A DNA stretch of 64,000 bases from Lichenicoccus sp965213775 (GCA_965213775.1 CBDCAC010000004.1:1116001-1180000); one strand, 5' to 3'. Positions 1-11,252 are shown, numbered from the stretch's first letter. Program-made: numbers and translations. Notes: a model not told the origin generated them from the letters alone.

Positions 1-2
1 CG

Positions 3-1499
3 GATCCCGTGTTCCAGTGCGACCATGCCTGGTATCTGCGCGTCGGCGGCAGGGACGCGGTGCTGCTCAAGCACCTGAGCGGCGCGCCGATCAAGGCCTT
101 CTCCGAAGGCTGGTTTCCGGTGTTCGTCTATACCGGGCTGGGTTGCATGCACCTGCTCGCGCTGGCGTCGGGCAGCACGCGGGCGACCTGGCTGCTGTCA
201 CCCGACGGCAGGCGGCTGGGAGACAAGCTCGCGGACCTGACGGCCGATCAGCGAGCCATGCTGCGTCGGGCGGTCCGCTCGCGTGGCCCGGCGCCGGCCG
301 ACTGGCTGGTCGGCGACGGCCTGCAGCTCATCGAGCCGCTGCTGCTGCGCGACATACTGGATCTCGCCGCAGCAACGGACCGCGCCGCGGCCTCCGCTCG
401 CGCGGTGGTGCCGGCGCGGACGGCCGCCATGCTGGGGGCCCCGCACGACCTGCGGCCTCATCTGCAGTTCCGCCCGGGTGACCGCACCCTGCTGCTTGAG
501 GAAGGCTGGTCGGTCGAGGATGATCGCTGCCGCGCCACCGGCGGGCTCAGCACGGCGCGGGGCGGCATCATCGAACCCGCATCGCGCCATCTGCTGACGC
601 TCTCGCTGCGGCCTGCGGGGCGGGACGCCGCGACGGACGAGCAGGGTGCGGTCGAGCTCGAGGTCGAGGTCAATGGCCGCCCGCTCGGCCTCGTCCGGCT
701 CGACCCCAGATGGCAGGGCGAGGGTGCGGTTCTTGCCTTCTGGCTGCCGCCCGACCTGATCAACGGCCGGCCGTTCGAGATCGCGTTCCGTCACTCGGAG
801 GAGTTCCTGCTGGAGAGCCTGAGGATCGAGCAGGGCCGCGTTCTGGCCGACGAGCCTCTGACCCCGGAGGCGTTGATGTTGCGCTTCGAGAACATCGGCG
901 ACAATTGCGAGTTCGGCCTCGTGCAGCGCCACTTCCGGGCCGATCCGGTGGGGCTGCTGCGTTTCGCCGGGCTGCGCAATCCCGGCCGCCTGATCCGATT
1001 CCTGACCGACAGGTTCGGCCGCTTCGGCGAGCCGGGCATGCTCGGCGCGCAGGTCATCGGCAGCGAATATTTCATCATCGATAAGATCTACGACATCTCC
1101 TACCACACCTTCAGGGACCGGCGCGAGGCGACGCCCGACGAGGTGATCGGCGAGAACGAGGTCAAGCTCGGATACCTGAAGCGCAAGTTCATCGAGGATC
1201 TCGAGGACGGCGACAAGATCATGGTCTACAAGCGCGTCGTGACCGACGACGTGCACGAGATCATCGCGCTGCACGCGGCGCTGAACGGTTTCGGCACCGT
1301 CAACAAGCTGCTCTGGGTCACGCAGGCCGACGCGCGGCACGCGCCCGGCGATGTCGAGTGGGTGGGCGACCGGCTGCTCAAGGGCTATGTCGGCAGGATC
1401 TCGCTGACCAACGCGCATGACTACGACGCCGATGTCTGGCTGCTCCTGTGCCGCAACGCGCTGACCGCGTTCGACGCACTGGAGCCTTCGAGACGATGA
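3..1499 (+). CDS. Uncharacterised protein with GDNCEFGLVQR motif, 5'-truncated by the window edge
   Basis: The frame is open to the left edge, so the true start probably lies upstream; the first possible start inside the window is a GTG at 9. The visible 496 residues have a weakly featured N-terminal half. From about residue 290 a well-conserved-looking block begins with MLRFENIGDNCEFGLVQR, followed by aromatic- and charge-rich sequence (YFIIDKIYDISYHTF, KIMVYKRVV). The NCEFGLVQR block is one I associate with alphaproteobacterial proteins of unknown function, sometimes encoded near glycan or methyltransferase genes. I see no signal peptide or membrane segment in the visible part. It converges on the beta-helix gene, with 9 bases between the two stops. 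Function unknown. Confidence 0.7.
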   Translation, partial: DPVFQCDHAWYLRVGGRDAVLLKHLSGAPIKAFSEGWFPVFVYTGLGCMHLLALASGSTRATWLLSPDGRRLGDKLADLTADQRAMLRRAVRSRGPAPADWLVGDGLQLIEPLLLRDILDLAAATDRAAASARAVVPARTAAMLGAPHDLRPHLQFRPGDRTLLLEEGWSVEDDRCRATGGLSTARGGIIEPASRHLLTLSLRPAGRDAATDEQGAVELEVEVNGRPLGLVRLDPRWQGEGAVLAFWLPPDLINGRPFEIAFRHSEEFLLESLRIEQGRVLADEPLTPEALMLRFENIGDNCEFGLVQRHFRADPVGLLRFAGLRNPGRLIRFLTDRFGRFGEPGMLGAQVIGSEYFIIDKIYDISYHTFRDRREATPDEVIGENEVKLGYLKRKFIEDLEDGDKIMVYKRVVTDDVHEIIALHAALNGFGTVNKLLWVTQADARHAPGDVEWVGDRLLKGYVGRISLTNAHDYDADVWLLLCRNALTAFDALEPSRR

Positions 1500-1508
1500 A
1501 ACGATGCG

Positions 1509-3146
1509 CTACCAGCGCGCCCAGACCCTGTCGGCGGCGTCGTAGATGAAGGTCAGCGGCGTCGACGGGGAGATGCCGGACGGCGCGCCGACCACCCTGA
1601 TCCCGGCATGGCTCGGGCGCGGCGTGACGGTCAGGCTGGCGATGCGGCACTCCGACGTGACGTGGCTCACCTGTCCCTGGAACGGATCGGCGGGCAGATT
1701 CCACTCGAAGGCGGCCAGCGCGCCGACGCAGTGCAGGATGGTCCCGTTCGACCGCGCGGGTGCCGCCGCACTCGGGCGGTCCGCCGCGGCCTCCGTCGTG
1801 CCGATGCTGCTGTCGCTCGGCGCGCGCAGCAGCAGGTTGCCCGAGACCGTGTTCAGCTCCGACACGCCGTTCACGCTGTTGGCGGCACGCTGGTTGTAGC
1901 CGCCGCTCCTGTCGAGGACGTCGCTCGCGCCGTTGACCATGTTCCCGGTGATGCCGTTGTAGACGCTGCCGGCGCCGTCCAGCAGCACGTACGGACCGTT
2001 GATGGTCACGATGGTGTTGTCGTCGATCTTCACGCCCGACGAATTGGTCAGGTGCACGAACTGCTCCCGGCCGTCGAAGGTCCCGCCATTGCCGCCATTG
2101 ACGTTGTTGTGGTGGATGATGCTGTTGCCCGCACCGTTCAGGTCGATGCAGGTCCAAGGCGTGGAGTCGCGGCTGGTGTCCGGCCAGCGCCACAGCAGGC
2201 TGTCGCTCACGCTCACCCCGACGCCCGCCGCCTGGACATCCTGCCTGATCGCGTTGATGTGGCTGTTGGTGATCTCGAGCAGCTCGGGCACGTAGCGCGG
2301 ATTGGCGAGCCCGTCGGTCCAGCTCACGCCGAAATTGCCGGCGATGGCGAAGATGTTCGCGGCCAGCACGCCCTGCACGTAGCCGCTCACCAGGATGCCG
2401 ATATTGCCGCCCTGGAACTTGCTGTTCGAGATCGTGGTGTCGGCCGCGTAGCGTCCATCGACGCCTCTGATCACCAGGCCGTTCGCGGCCTCGGGCGGAA
2501 AGCCCGCCACGGTATGGACATGGTCGATGACGGCGTCGGCGGTCGAGGTCAGCACGATGCCGTTCGCCCATGAGCCGGGATAGCGGTCGCTCGTCGTGTC
2601 GACGTCCCGCACCACCACCGCACCCGGGACAGCGCCGGTCGCGGTGATCGCGAGACCGGTGTTGCCCGCCACCTGCGCGCCCGTGCGGTTGATGGTGAGG
2701 CCGGTGACGGATGCCGCCGAGCCCGAGCTCAGCGACACCGCGATGCCGTCGATGCCGGGCGCGAAGTCCAGGGTGGTGAGGCCGGCGCCGTCTCCCGCCA
2801 CCGCGACGCTGCGCCCGGCGGGCAGGGCGAGCGTCAGGCTGGCGCCCAGGTGGCAGGTGCCGGCCGGGATGTAGATCCTGGCGCCGCCGCGCCGGGCGGT
2901 CGAGGTGGCGGCGACGGCGGCGCGCCGGAAGGCGGCGGCGTCATCGGTCGTGCCGTCGCACAGGGCACCGTAGTCGCGCACGTTGACGAGGTCGGAGAAC
3001 CGGTCGGCCAGCGGCCGCGCCGTCGAGGCGCCGGTCGGCAGCACGGCGGGAGGGTCGCTATCCGCCGCCGCGGCCGGCGCATCGAAGGCCGCCGCGGCGA
3101 GCAGCATGGCGATCAGCATCGCGGCCTCGGCGCGCGGCAGCCTCAC
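1509..3146 (-). CDS. Secreted right-handed beta-helix (pectate-lyase-3-like) protein
   Basis: About 545 residues. A signal peptide fits from the GTG at 3146: two Arg, then a run of Leu/Ala ending near AAAADS. An ATG at 3119 preceded by GAGG is the alternative start and would shorten the n-region. The mature N-terminus carries VNVRDYGALCDGTTDDAAAF, the entry motif of pectate_lyase_3 / glycosyl-hydrolase-28-like beta-helix proteins. Long Asn/Gly/Val-rich strands follow (for example ITGNMVNGASD), as expected for parallel beta-helix coils. Such proteins bind or cleave polysaccharides, or act as tail-spike-like surface proteins; I cannot identify catalytic residues, so enzymatic activity is not claimed. 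It starts 18 bases after the stop of the upstream SDR gene on the same strand, so the two may be co-transcribed. Confidence 0.75.
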   Translation of the reverse strand: MRLPRAEAAMLIAMLLAAAAFDAPAAAADSDPPAVLPTGASTARPLADRFSDLVNVRDYGALCDGTTDDAAAFRRAAVAATSTARRGGARIYIPAGTCHLGASLTLALPAGRSVAVAGDGAGLTTLDFAPGIDGIAVSLSSGSAASVTGLTINRTGAQVAGNTGLAITATGAVPGAVVVRDVDTTSDRYPGSWANGIVLTSTADAVIDHVHTVAGFPPEAANGLVIRGVDGRYAADTTISNSKFQGGNIGILVSGYVQGVLAANIFAIAGNFGVSWTDGLANPRYVPELLEITNSHINAIRQDVQAAGVGVSVSDSLLWRWPDTSRDSTPWTCIDLNGAGNSIIHHNNVNGGNGGTFDGREQFVHLTNSSGVKIDDNTIVTINGPYVLLDGAGSVYNGITGNMVNGASDVLDRSGGYNQRAANSVNGVSELNTVSGNLLLRAPSDSSIGTTEAAADRPSAAAPARSNGTILHCVGALAAFEWNLPADPFQGQVSHVTSECRIASLTVTPRPSHAGIRVVGAPSGISPSTPLTFIYDAADRVWARW

Positions 3147-3163
3147 CGGGGTCGGCGGCCGGC

Positions 3164-4144
3164 TCAGGCGTCGAACGTCACGTCGGCGAAACGTTCCGAG
3201 AGCGCCCACAGGCGGCTGCCGGTCGCGGGATCCGCGGCCTGCGGCATGATGCGCGACGCACCCGGGGCGCCGCGCGTCTCGCCGGGTCCGGTCGGGCCGT
3301 AATAGCCGCCACCCTTCGCCTGCGGCGCCATCGCCGCGTAGAGCGAGGGCAGGGCGCCGTCGCGCGCCGACTGCGCCAGCAGCGCGAACGCCGTGCCCAT
3401 CACCCGCTGCTTGAGCCCGGGGGCGCCGCTGCCGGTGCTGTTGGCGATGATGTCGGTCCGCGCCCATCCCGGATGCGCGGCCAGGCTCACCAGGTTCCAG
3501 CGATGCTGGACCGCGTGACGCTGCAGCTCGATGGCGAAGATCAGCATGGCGAGCTTGCTGCGGCCGTAGGCCTTGAACGGGCTGTACGCGCGCTCCGATT
3601 GCAGGTCGTCCAGCTCGAGGCTGGCGCGGCGGTGCGCGAGGCTGGCCACGTTCACCACCCGGCCGCCGGCCGCCGCTCCGGTCGCGGCCTTGTCGACGCT
3701 TCCCTTGCACAGGGCGTCCTTCAGCCGCGCGGTCAGGGCGAAGTGGCCGAGATAGTTCACGCCGATCTGGCGCTCGAAGCCGTCCTCGGTCAGCTCGCGG
3801 CTGGGCATCCCCATCACCCCGGCATTGTTGACCAGGATGTCGATCACGCCGCCATGCGCTTCGCTGACGGCGGTGGCGAACCGGCTCACCGAGGCGAGGC
3901 TGCCGAGATCGAGCATCTCGAAGCGTGCCCGTGCGTCGGGGAGGCTGCGCTGCAGGCGGGTCAGCGCCTGTGCGCCCTTGCCCGCGTTGCGGCCGGCGAG
4001 GATCGTCGTCGCACCGCGCCGCGCCAGGCCCAGCGCGGTCTCGTAGCCGAGGCCGCCGGTCGCACCGGTGACGATCGCGACCTTGCCGTCGAGGCTGGGC
4101 GCGTCGCCCAGGCTCCAGCCATCTCTCACTGCGGTGCCGGCCAT
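3164..4144 (-). CDS. SDR-family oxidoreductase (retinol-dehydrogenase-like)
   Basis: 326 residues. NAD(P)-binding Rossmann motif TGATGGLG at residues 26-33, NNAG motif in ILVNNAGVMG, and catalytic YxxxK in KAYGRSK. The long C-terminal part resembles the retinol dehydrogenase / protochlorophyllide reductase-like branch of SDRs rather than the 250-aa classical type. The ATG at 4144 is chosen because GAGGGGG lies about 6 bases upstream and the N-terminus fits the family; the longer upstream frame overlaps the divergent deaminase gene. Cytoplasmic, substrate unknown. It lies upstream of the beta-helix gene on the same strand. Confidence 0.85.
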   Translation of the reverse strand: MAGTAVRDGWSLGDAPSLDGKVAIVTGATGGLGYETALGLARRGATTILAGRNAGKGAQALTRLQRSLPDARARFEMLDLGSLASVSRFATAVSEAHGGVIDILVNNAGVMGMPSRELTEDGFERQIGVNYLGHFALTARLKDALCKGSVDKAATGAAAGGRVVNVASLAHRRASLELDDLQSERAYSPFKAYGRSKLAMLIFAIELQRHAVQHRWNLVSLAAHPGWARTDIIANSTGSGAPGLKQRVMGTAFALLAQSARDGALPSLYAAMAPQAKGGGYYGPTGPGETRGAPGASRIMPQAADPATGSRLWALSERFADVTFDA

Positions 4145-4230
4145 GGGTTCCCCCTCATCTTCGGGACGAACATTGGTCGCGTCGGGGCGATTGCGCAAAC
4201 TCCGGCCGCCCTGCCGCGCTAGCTCCGCCG

Positions 4231-4734
4231 ATGACCGAGCACGGCGCCACCCAGGATATCGTCCATATGCGGCGCGCGATCGCGCTGGCGCGGCAGGCGC
4301 AGGACAAGCCGGGCGCATCGCCGATCGGCTGCGTGATCGTGATGGACGGACGCATCGTCGGCGAGGGGCACAACGAGGTCGGGCTGCGTCATGATCCGAG
4401 TGCTCACGCCGAGATCGTGGCGATCCGGCGCGCCTGCGAGAGCCTGGGACGCGACGATCTGCGCGGCGCCACGCTGTACTCGACGCTGCAGCCATGCGGC
4501 ATGTGCAGCATGGCCAGCATCTGGGCCGGCATCCGCCGCATCGTCTACGGCGCGTCGCGGCCGCAGGTGCACCGCATGTATTTCGAGGACCGGCATCTCG
4601 ACGTGCTGGACATCATCGACGACGCCTTCCGCGACGACATGAGCGCCGAGGGCGGTCTGCTCGCCGAAGACTGTGCGGCGCTCTACTACAAGCCGGAGGA
4701 CGAACCGCCGCCCGCGCAGCAGGCCAATCGCTGA
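4231..4734 (+). CDS. Nucleoside deaminase (cytidine/guanine deaminase family)
   Basis: 167 residues, a single cytidine-deaminase-fold domain. The zinc site is visible: H59-A60-E61 (HAE, with the proton-shuttling Glu) and P88-C89-x-x-C92 (PCGMC). Start ATG 4231. The family includes guanine deaminase and tRNA-adenosine deaminase (TadA). The long C-terminal tail after residue 115 and the absence of a clear tRNA-binding signature argue for a free-base or nucleoside substrate rather than TadA, but this is inference. It converges on the SorC-type regulator gene with only 3 bases between stops, and is not obviously part of the sugar operon. Confidence 0.85.
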   Translation: MTEHGATQDIVHMRRAIALARQAQDKPGASPIGCVIVMDGRIVGEGHNEVGLRHDPSAHAEIVAIRRACESLGRDDLRGATLYSTLQPCGMCSMASIWAGIRRIVYGASRPQVHRMYFEDRHLDVLDIIDDAFRDDMSAEGGLLAEDCAALYYKPEDEPPPAQQANR

Positions 4735-4737
4735 AGC

Positions 4738-5757
4738 TCAGCGCTGCAGCAGGTCGCGCGCGGTCGCGGCGTCGGTGACGAACGACGTGGCGTGGCCGCC
4801 GAGCAGGGTCGCGTGGATCGCCTCGGCCTTGTCGACGCCGCAGGCGACGCAGAGCCGGTCGGGAATGCGGTCGAGCTGCTCGACCGTCAGGCCGATCATT
4901 CTGTCGTCGAGCGCATCGATCACCGCCCGTCCGGCAGCGTCGATGAAGCGTCCCGCCAGCACCGCGGCGGCGCCGCGACGGATATAGGGCGCCGCGTCCT
5001 CGTAGGCCACGTAGCCGCTCAGGAAGGCGGTGCTGGAGGGCTTGACGCTGCCGACGCCGAACACCAGCCGGTTGCAGGTGGCGAGGATGCGGAACTCCTC
5101 GCGCAGCGTCGGCTCGCGCATCAGCATGCGCTGCACCTGCGGCTGCGAGACCACGCCAGGGGCATGGATGTAGACGCAGCGGCCGCCGGTGCGGCTGGCG
5201 ATGTTCGAGGTGCACAGCTCGGCCGACATCTCGTAGGTGCCCACGAACGATCCCGTCACCTGCACCACCGAGAGCCCCGGCAGCGGCCGCGGCGGCAGCG
5301 CGTTGGCGAGCGCCAGCACCGTCAGGCCCCACGAGACGCCGAGCACGTCGTCGGTCGTCAGCCGCGCGGCCAGCAGCCGCGCCCCGGCACGACCGACGCG
5401 CTGGTAGTCCGGCTGGCGTCCGCCGTCGTCCGGCACCACCGCGCAGCCCTCGAGGCGGTAGCGCTCGGCGAGCCGGCGCGACAGCCGCACCGACTGCAGA
5501 TGGTCCGGCGACACCGCGATGCTGACCACGCCGCGCTCGCGCGCCTGCTGCAGCAGGTTGATCACGCTGCCGCGCGAGGTGCCGAAGCGCCCGGCGATCT
5601 CCTCCTGGGTCAGGCCCTCCTCGTAGTAGAGCCACGCGGCCCAAACCACCGGGTCGCCGTCGAACTCGGTGGGCGTGGCGCCGCCGGCGCGCCGGGCACG
5701 GCCGCCGCCCGAGGCCGGCATCCGCCGCTCCGGACTTTTGTCGGTTCCGTTTGACAT
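4738..5757 (-). CDS. SorC/DeoR-type sugar-responsive transcriptional regulator
   Basis: 339 residues. N-terminal helix-turn-helix at about residues 45-75 (LTQEEIAGRFGTSRGSVINL), then the SorC sugar-binding domain with its typical blocks (VLGVSWGLTV, GSFVGTYEMS, VFGVGSVKPSS). These regulators bind a phosphorylated sugar and control the adjacent catabolic operon. The gene is divergent from the aldolase/ABC-transporter operon across a 74-base gap, the classic position for its regulator. The first 40 residues are basic and Gly/Ala-rich and look disordered. A repressor or activator of the 5.8-15.6 kb operon is the likely role; the inducer is unknown. Confidence 0.88.
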   Translation of the reverse strand: MSNGTDKSPERRMPASGGGRARRAGGATPTEFDGDPVVWAAWLYYEEGLTQEEIAGRFGTSRGSVINLLQQARERGVVSIAVSPDHLQSVRLSRRLAERYRLEGCAVVPDDGGRQPDYQRVGRAGARLLAARLTTDDVLGVSWGLTVLALANALPPRPLPGLSVVQVTGSFVGTYEMSAELCTSNIASRTGGRCVYIHAPGVVSQPQVQRMLMREPTLREEFRILATCNRLVFGVGSVKPSSTAFLSGYVAYEDAAPYIRRGAAAVLAGRFIDAAGRAVIDALDDRMIGLTVEQLDRIPDRLCVACGVDKAEAIHATLLGGHATSFVTDAATARDLLQR

Positions 5758-5831
5758 AAGTCGGACAATATCCTACCGATCCGGGCAATCGATACGGCCA
5801 CGAGGCCGCGACGTCCAAGGGAGGACGATGC
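5758..5831. promoter_or_regulatory. Divergent promoter/operator region of the sugar locus
   Basis: This 74-base gap separates the SorC-type regulator and the aldolase operon and must hold both promoters. A TTGACA lies at 5751-5756, overlapping the regulator start codon, and could be a -35 for the rightward operon; no good -10 is seen at 17 bases. TCGG (5761-5764) and CCGA form a short inverted repeat around an AT-rich centre (ACAATATCC). A strong ribosome-binding site, AGGGAGG, precedes the TTG start at 5832. Operator identity is a guess. Confidence 0.4.
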
Positions 5832-7886
<2,055 letters not shown>

Positions 7887-7940
7887 GGCCACGCGGAGAG
7901 GACAGCGGACAGAGGCTTCAAGCAAGAAAGGAGGAACGTC

Positions 7941-9407
7941 ATGACATCAAAAACAGCCGCGACGACGGCGCTGGGCCGACGCAGCCTGCTGCAGGGCCTG
8001 GGCTCGATCGGCGCCGCGAGCCTGCTGGCCGCGCCCTCGGTGGTGCGCGCGCAGACCGGTGCGATGGCCGGCAAATCGATCCACCTGTCGATCCTGGGGA
8101 TCGCCGGCTGGACGCCGAGCCGCCTCGGCGTCGACCTCGCCTCCGATTTCATCAAGTACGCCAAGAGCCGGCACGGCTACGAGGTCAGCTTCTCGTATTC
8201 GGAGGCGCCGTTCGCGCAGCTGTTCCAGAAGGCCGCGACCTCGCTCGCGACGCACAGCCAGGACTACAACATCATCATCTCGGACAGCCAGTGGCTCGGC
8301 GCGCTGGCGCAGCCGAAATGGATCCTGCCGCTCGACCGCGTGGTGCGCCAGCGCAAGGCGCTCGACGTCGACTGGTACTCGCCGGTGGTGCGCGCCGCCT
8401 ACCAGGTCTACCCGGACGGCTCCTCGCATCTGTGGGGTTTCCCGCAGGAGGGCGACACCATGGCGCTCTACGTGCGCGAGGACCTGCTGCGCGCGCCCGG
8501 CGAGGCGGAGGCGTTCCAGAAGCGATATGGCCGCGCCCTGCCGCAGAGCTGGGAGGATTTCGAGAAGCTGTCCTACCCGGACTTCCTCAAGCTGATCGAG
8601 TTCTTCAACCGTCCGGAGAAGGGCTTCAACGGCTACGGCTCGCAGTTCTCGCGCGAGTACGACTTCATCAGCGATCCGGTGATGTCGCTGATGCGCTCGC
8701 AGGGCGGCGACATCTGGAACGCTTCCACCGGCCAGGTCGAGGGCATCTACGACACCCAAGGCAATGCGCGGGCGCTGCAGCAGTACAAGGACCTGCTGAA
8801 GTTCGCCCCGCAGGGCGGCGTCAATTACGGCATCTCCGAGCTGATCGACGCCTTCACCCAGGAGAAGATCTTCTGCGCGCTGCAGTGGGCCGCACTCGGC
8901 CCGGCGATGATCACCGACAAGCTCAAGGGCCGCGTCATCGTCGTGCCGCCGCCGGGCTTCCCAGACGCCGGCGGCAAGCTGGTGCGCAACTACATCATCG
9001 GCGGCCAGCCCTGGGTGCTGAACGCCTTCAACGACCATGACCGCCAGGAGGCGGCACTCGATTTCCTGGAATGGTGGTACACGGCCGACACCAGCCTCGC
9101 CTTCGCCCGGCACGGCGGCAATCCCTGCGACAAGGCGACGCTGACCCGGGCGGATTTCGACACGATCCAGCCCTGGTATCGCACGTACAAGTACATGCTC
9201 GGCAACAGCAGCGACTTCTGGCACGACCCGGCCTATGCCGACCTGCTCTCGACGCAGCAGGAGGCGTTCACCGCCTTCGCCACCGACCAGGTGCGCGACC
9301 CGATGGCGGCACTGCGCTACACCGCCTGCCGGCAGCAGAAGATCCTGTTCGACGCCGGCACCGCGGCGAAGGCGCCGAGTGCTGCCTGCGCCGGCATACG
9401 GCTCTAG
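7941..9407 (+). CDS. ABC transporter sugar-binding protein, Tat-exported
   Basis: 488 residues. The N-terminus has a twin-arginine signal (GRRSLLQG, R13-R14), then a hydrophobic stretch ending ALA-like at VVRAQ, so it is probably Tat-exported to the periplasm. The body is an extracellular solute-binding protein family 1 fold (for example WGFPQEGDTMALYVREDLL, FNGYGSQF). It is longer than the usual roughly 420 aa CUT1 binding proteins. AAAGGAGG ribosome-binding site 8 bases before the ATG. It is followed by two permeases, a small membrane protein and two ATPases, so it should deliver the operon's substrate. Substrate unknown; carbohydrate or polyol likely. Confidence 0.9.
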   Translation: MTSKTAATTALGRRSLLQGLGSIGAASLLAAPSVVRAQTGAMAGKSIHLSILGIAGWTPSRLGVDLASDFIKYAKSRHGYEVSFSYSEAPFAQLFQKAATSLATHSQDYNIIISDSQWLGALAQPKWILPLDRVVRQRKALDVDWYSPVVRAAYQVYPDGSSHLWGFPQEGDTMALYVREDLLRAPGEAEAFQKRYGRALPQSWEDFEKLSYPDFLKLIEFFNRPEKGFNGYGSQFSREYDFISDPVMSLMRSQGGDIWNASTGQVEGIYDTQGNARALQQYKDLLKFAPQGGVNYGISELIDAFTQEKIFCALQWAALGPAMITDKLKGRVIVVPPPGFPDAGGKLVRNYIIGGQPWVLNAFNDHDRQEAALDFLEWWYTADTSLAFARHGGNPCDKATLTRADFDTIQPWYRTYKYMLGNSSDFWHDPAYADLLSTQQEAFTAFATDQVRDPMAALRYTACRQQKILFDAGTAAKAPSAACAGIRL

Positions 9408-9410
9408 CGG

Positions 9411-10427
9411 ATGGCGGCGGACGGCCCCCTCGTAGCGCCTCCTGCCGTCGCGCCCCCTGCCGTGGCGCCCCCTGCCGTGGCGCCCCCTGCCGTGGCGAGC
9501 GGCCGGCGGCCCGGCCGCCTGCGCGAGATCCTGAACAGCCGGCGGGTGCTGCCGACGCTGCTGCTGCTGCCGGTGCTGGTGTTCTTCGTCATCTGGAACA
9601 CGATCCCGACGCTGTGGCTGATGGGGCTGAGCTTCTACCGCTACTCGTTCACCAGCGGCCGGCCGCCGATCTTCGCCGGGCTGTACAATTTCAGCAGCAT
9701 CCTTGATGACAGCGAGGTGTGGTTCGGGCTGAGCCGCACCTTCCTGTTCGTGCTCTGCGCGGTCGGCATCGAGACCGTGCTCGGGCTGCTGCTCGGCCTG
9801 CTGTTCTGGCAGAGCCAGAAGCTGCCGGGACGCCGTCTGGCGCTCACCCTGCTGTTCGCACCGATGGTGCTCACGCCGGTGGCGTCCGGCACCTTCTGGC
9901 GCCTGATCTACGACCCGACCTTCGGCATCCTCGACAACATCCTGCGCGGCCTCGGCCTGCCCGGCCTGAACTTCCTGGGCGACGCGCATCTCGCCTTCGG
10001 CGCGGTGCTCGCCGTCGACATCTGGATGTGGACGCCGTTCATGGTGCTGATGACGCTGGCGGCTCTCGCCTCGGTTCCGAAGGCGGAGCTGGAAGCCGCC
10101 GCGGTGGATCGGCTCGGGCCGCTGCAGCGGCTGCGGCTGGTGATCCTGTACCACGGCAAGTTCATCCTGATGCTCGGCATCCTGCTGCGCACCATCGACG
10201 CCTTCAAGACCCTAGACCTGGTCTACGACATGACCTTCGGCGGCCCGGGCAACACCACCGAGCTGATCGCGGTGACCCTCTACCGGCGGGCCTTCCAGGT
10301 ATTCAACATGGGCTGGTCGTCGGCACTCGCGGTGGTGCTGCTGCTGATCTCGATCGCCTTCACGGCGACCTTCATCTTCGTGCTGCATTCGCGCGACCGG
10401 CTGCGGGCCAACCAGGAGTCGACCTGA
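9411..10427 (+). CDS. ABC transporter permease (sugar, first of two)
   Basis: 338 residues, six predicted membrane helices beginning at VLPTLLLLPVLVFFVIW. A cytoplasmic EAA-type loop is seen (ELEAAAVDRLGPLQRLRLV), the docking site for an ATPase. Starts 3 bases after the binding-protein stop and ends with TGATG, sharing one base with the second permease. The first 25 residues are unusual: four VAPPA repeats encoded by a 15-base tandem repeat, giving a proline-rich cytosolic tail that permeases normally lack. A start after the repeat (GTG 9492) would give a more standard N-terminus and cannot be excluded. Confidence 0.88.
   Translation: MAADGPLVAPPAVAPPAVAPPAVAPPAVASGRRPGRLREILNSRRVLPTLLLLPVLVFFVIWNTIPTLWLMGLSFYRYSFTSGRPPIFAGLYNFSSILDDSEVWFGLSRTFLFVLCAVGIETVLGLLLGLLFWQSQKLPGRRLALTLLFAPMVLTPVASGTFWRLIYDPTFGILDNILRGLGLPGLNFLGDAHLAFGAVLAVDIWMWTPFMVLMTLAALASVPKAELEAAAVDRLGPLQRLRLVILYHGKFILMLGILLRTIDAFKTLDLVYDMTFGGPGNTTELIAVTLYRRAFQVFNMGWSSALAVVLLLISIAFTATFIFVLHSRDRLRANQEST
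9432..9497 (+). repeat. 15-base tandem repeat encoding VAPPA x4
   Basis: Four consecutive 15-base units at 9432, 9447, 9462 and 9477, consensus GTGGCGCCCCCTGCC, plus a partial fifth unit (GTGGCG). The first two units differ from the consensus at one or two bases; the last two are identical, as expected from recent slippage duplication. The length is a multiple of three, so copy-number changes keep the permease in frame. Confidence 0.9.
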
Positions 10428-11251
10428 TGAACTGGCGCATGCATCTGTATCACGCAGTACTGTGGCTGGTGGTGCTGGTGTTCTTCGCCCCCGTCGCCTG
10501 GATCATCCTGTGCTCGTTCAAGACGCAGGCGCAGATCCTCGCGGTGCCGCCGGTGCTGCTGTTCCGGCCGACGCTCGACAACTACGCGCGCGTGCTGTCG
10601 AACCCCGGCCTGGTGCACGAGCTGCTGAACAGCCTGCTGCTGTCGGCGAGCTCGGTCTGCATTGCGGTCGCGGTGTCGTTCCTGGCCGCGTTCTCGTTCT
10701 CGCGCTTCCGTCCGCGCGGCACCGACTTCCTGATGTTCCTGCTGCTGTCGATACGCATGCTGCCGGGGTCGGCCGCGATCCTGCCGGTCTACCTGATGTA
10801 CGTGGGGTTCGGCTGGAAGGACAACTACCTGGCGATGATCCTGTTCTACGCCATGTTCTCGATCCCGTTCTCGGTGTGGATCCTCAAGGGCTTCATCGAC
10901 GGGGTCTCGGTCCGCTTCGACGAGACCGGGCTGGTCAGCGGCGCCAGCTGGTTCGGCATCCTCGCGCGGCTGATCTTCCCGCAGGTGCTGCCCGGCATCG
11001 TCGCCGCCCTGATCTTTAACTTCATCTTCGTGTGGAACGAGTTCCTGTTCGACTACGTGATCGGCGGCCCGAACACCGCCAACATCCCGACCGCGCTGGC
11101 GACGGGCATGTACTCGGGCGGCAGCACCGACTGGACCTTCGTCTCGGCATTGACCACGCTCTACATCATCCCGCCGATCGCCATCGTCTACCTGTTCCAG
11201 CGCTACCTGCTGGTCGGCATGACGTTCGGCACCGTGCGCGGCGAGGTGTGA
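10427..11251 (+). CDS. ABC transporter permease (sugar, second of two)
   Basis: 274 residues. The ATG at 10427 shares its A with the stop of the first permease (TGATG). Six membrane helices, the first at LWLVVLVFFAPVAWIIL. The ATPase-docking loop is DETGLVSGASWFGILARLIF, a CUT1-type EAA motif with Asp-Glu-Thr replacing Glu-Ala-Ala. Forms the transmembrane heterodimer with the preceding permease. Confidence 0.92.
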   Translation: MNWRMHLYHAVLWLVVLVFFAPVAWIILCSFKTQAQILAVPPVLLFRPTLDNYARVLSNPGLVHELLNSLLLSASSVCIAVAVSFLAAFSFSRFRPRGTDFLMFLLLSIRMLPGSAAILPVYLMYVGFGWKDNYLAMILFYAMFSIPFSVWILKGFIDGVSVRFDETGLVSGASWFGILARLIFPQVLPGIVAALIFNFIFVWNEFLFDYVIGGPNTANIPTALATGMYSGGSTDWTFVSALTTLYIIPPIAIVYLFQRYLLVGMTFGTVRGEV

Positions 11252-11252
11252 G

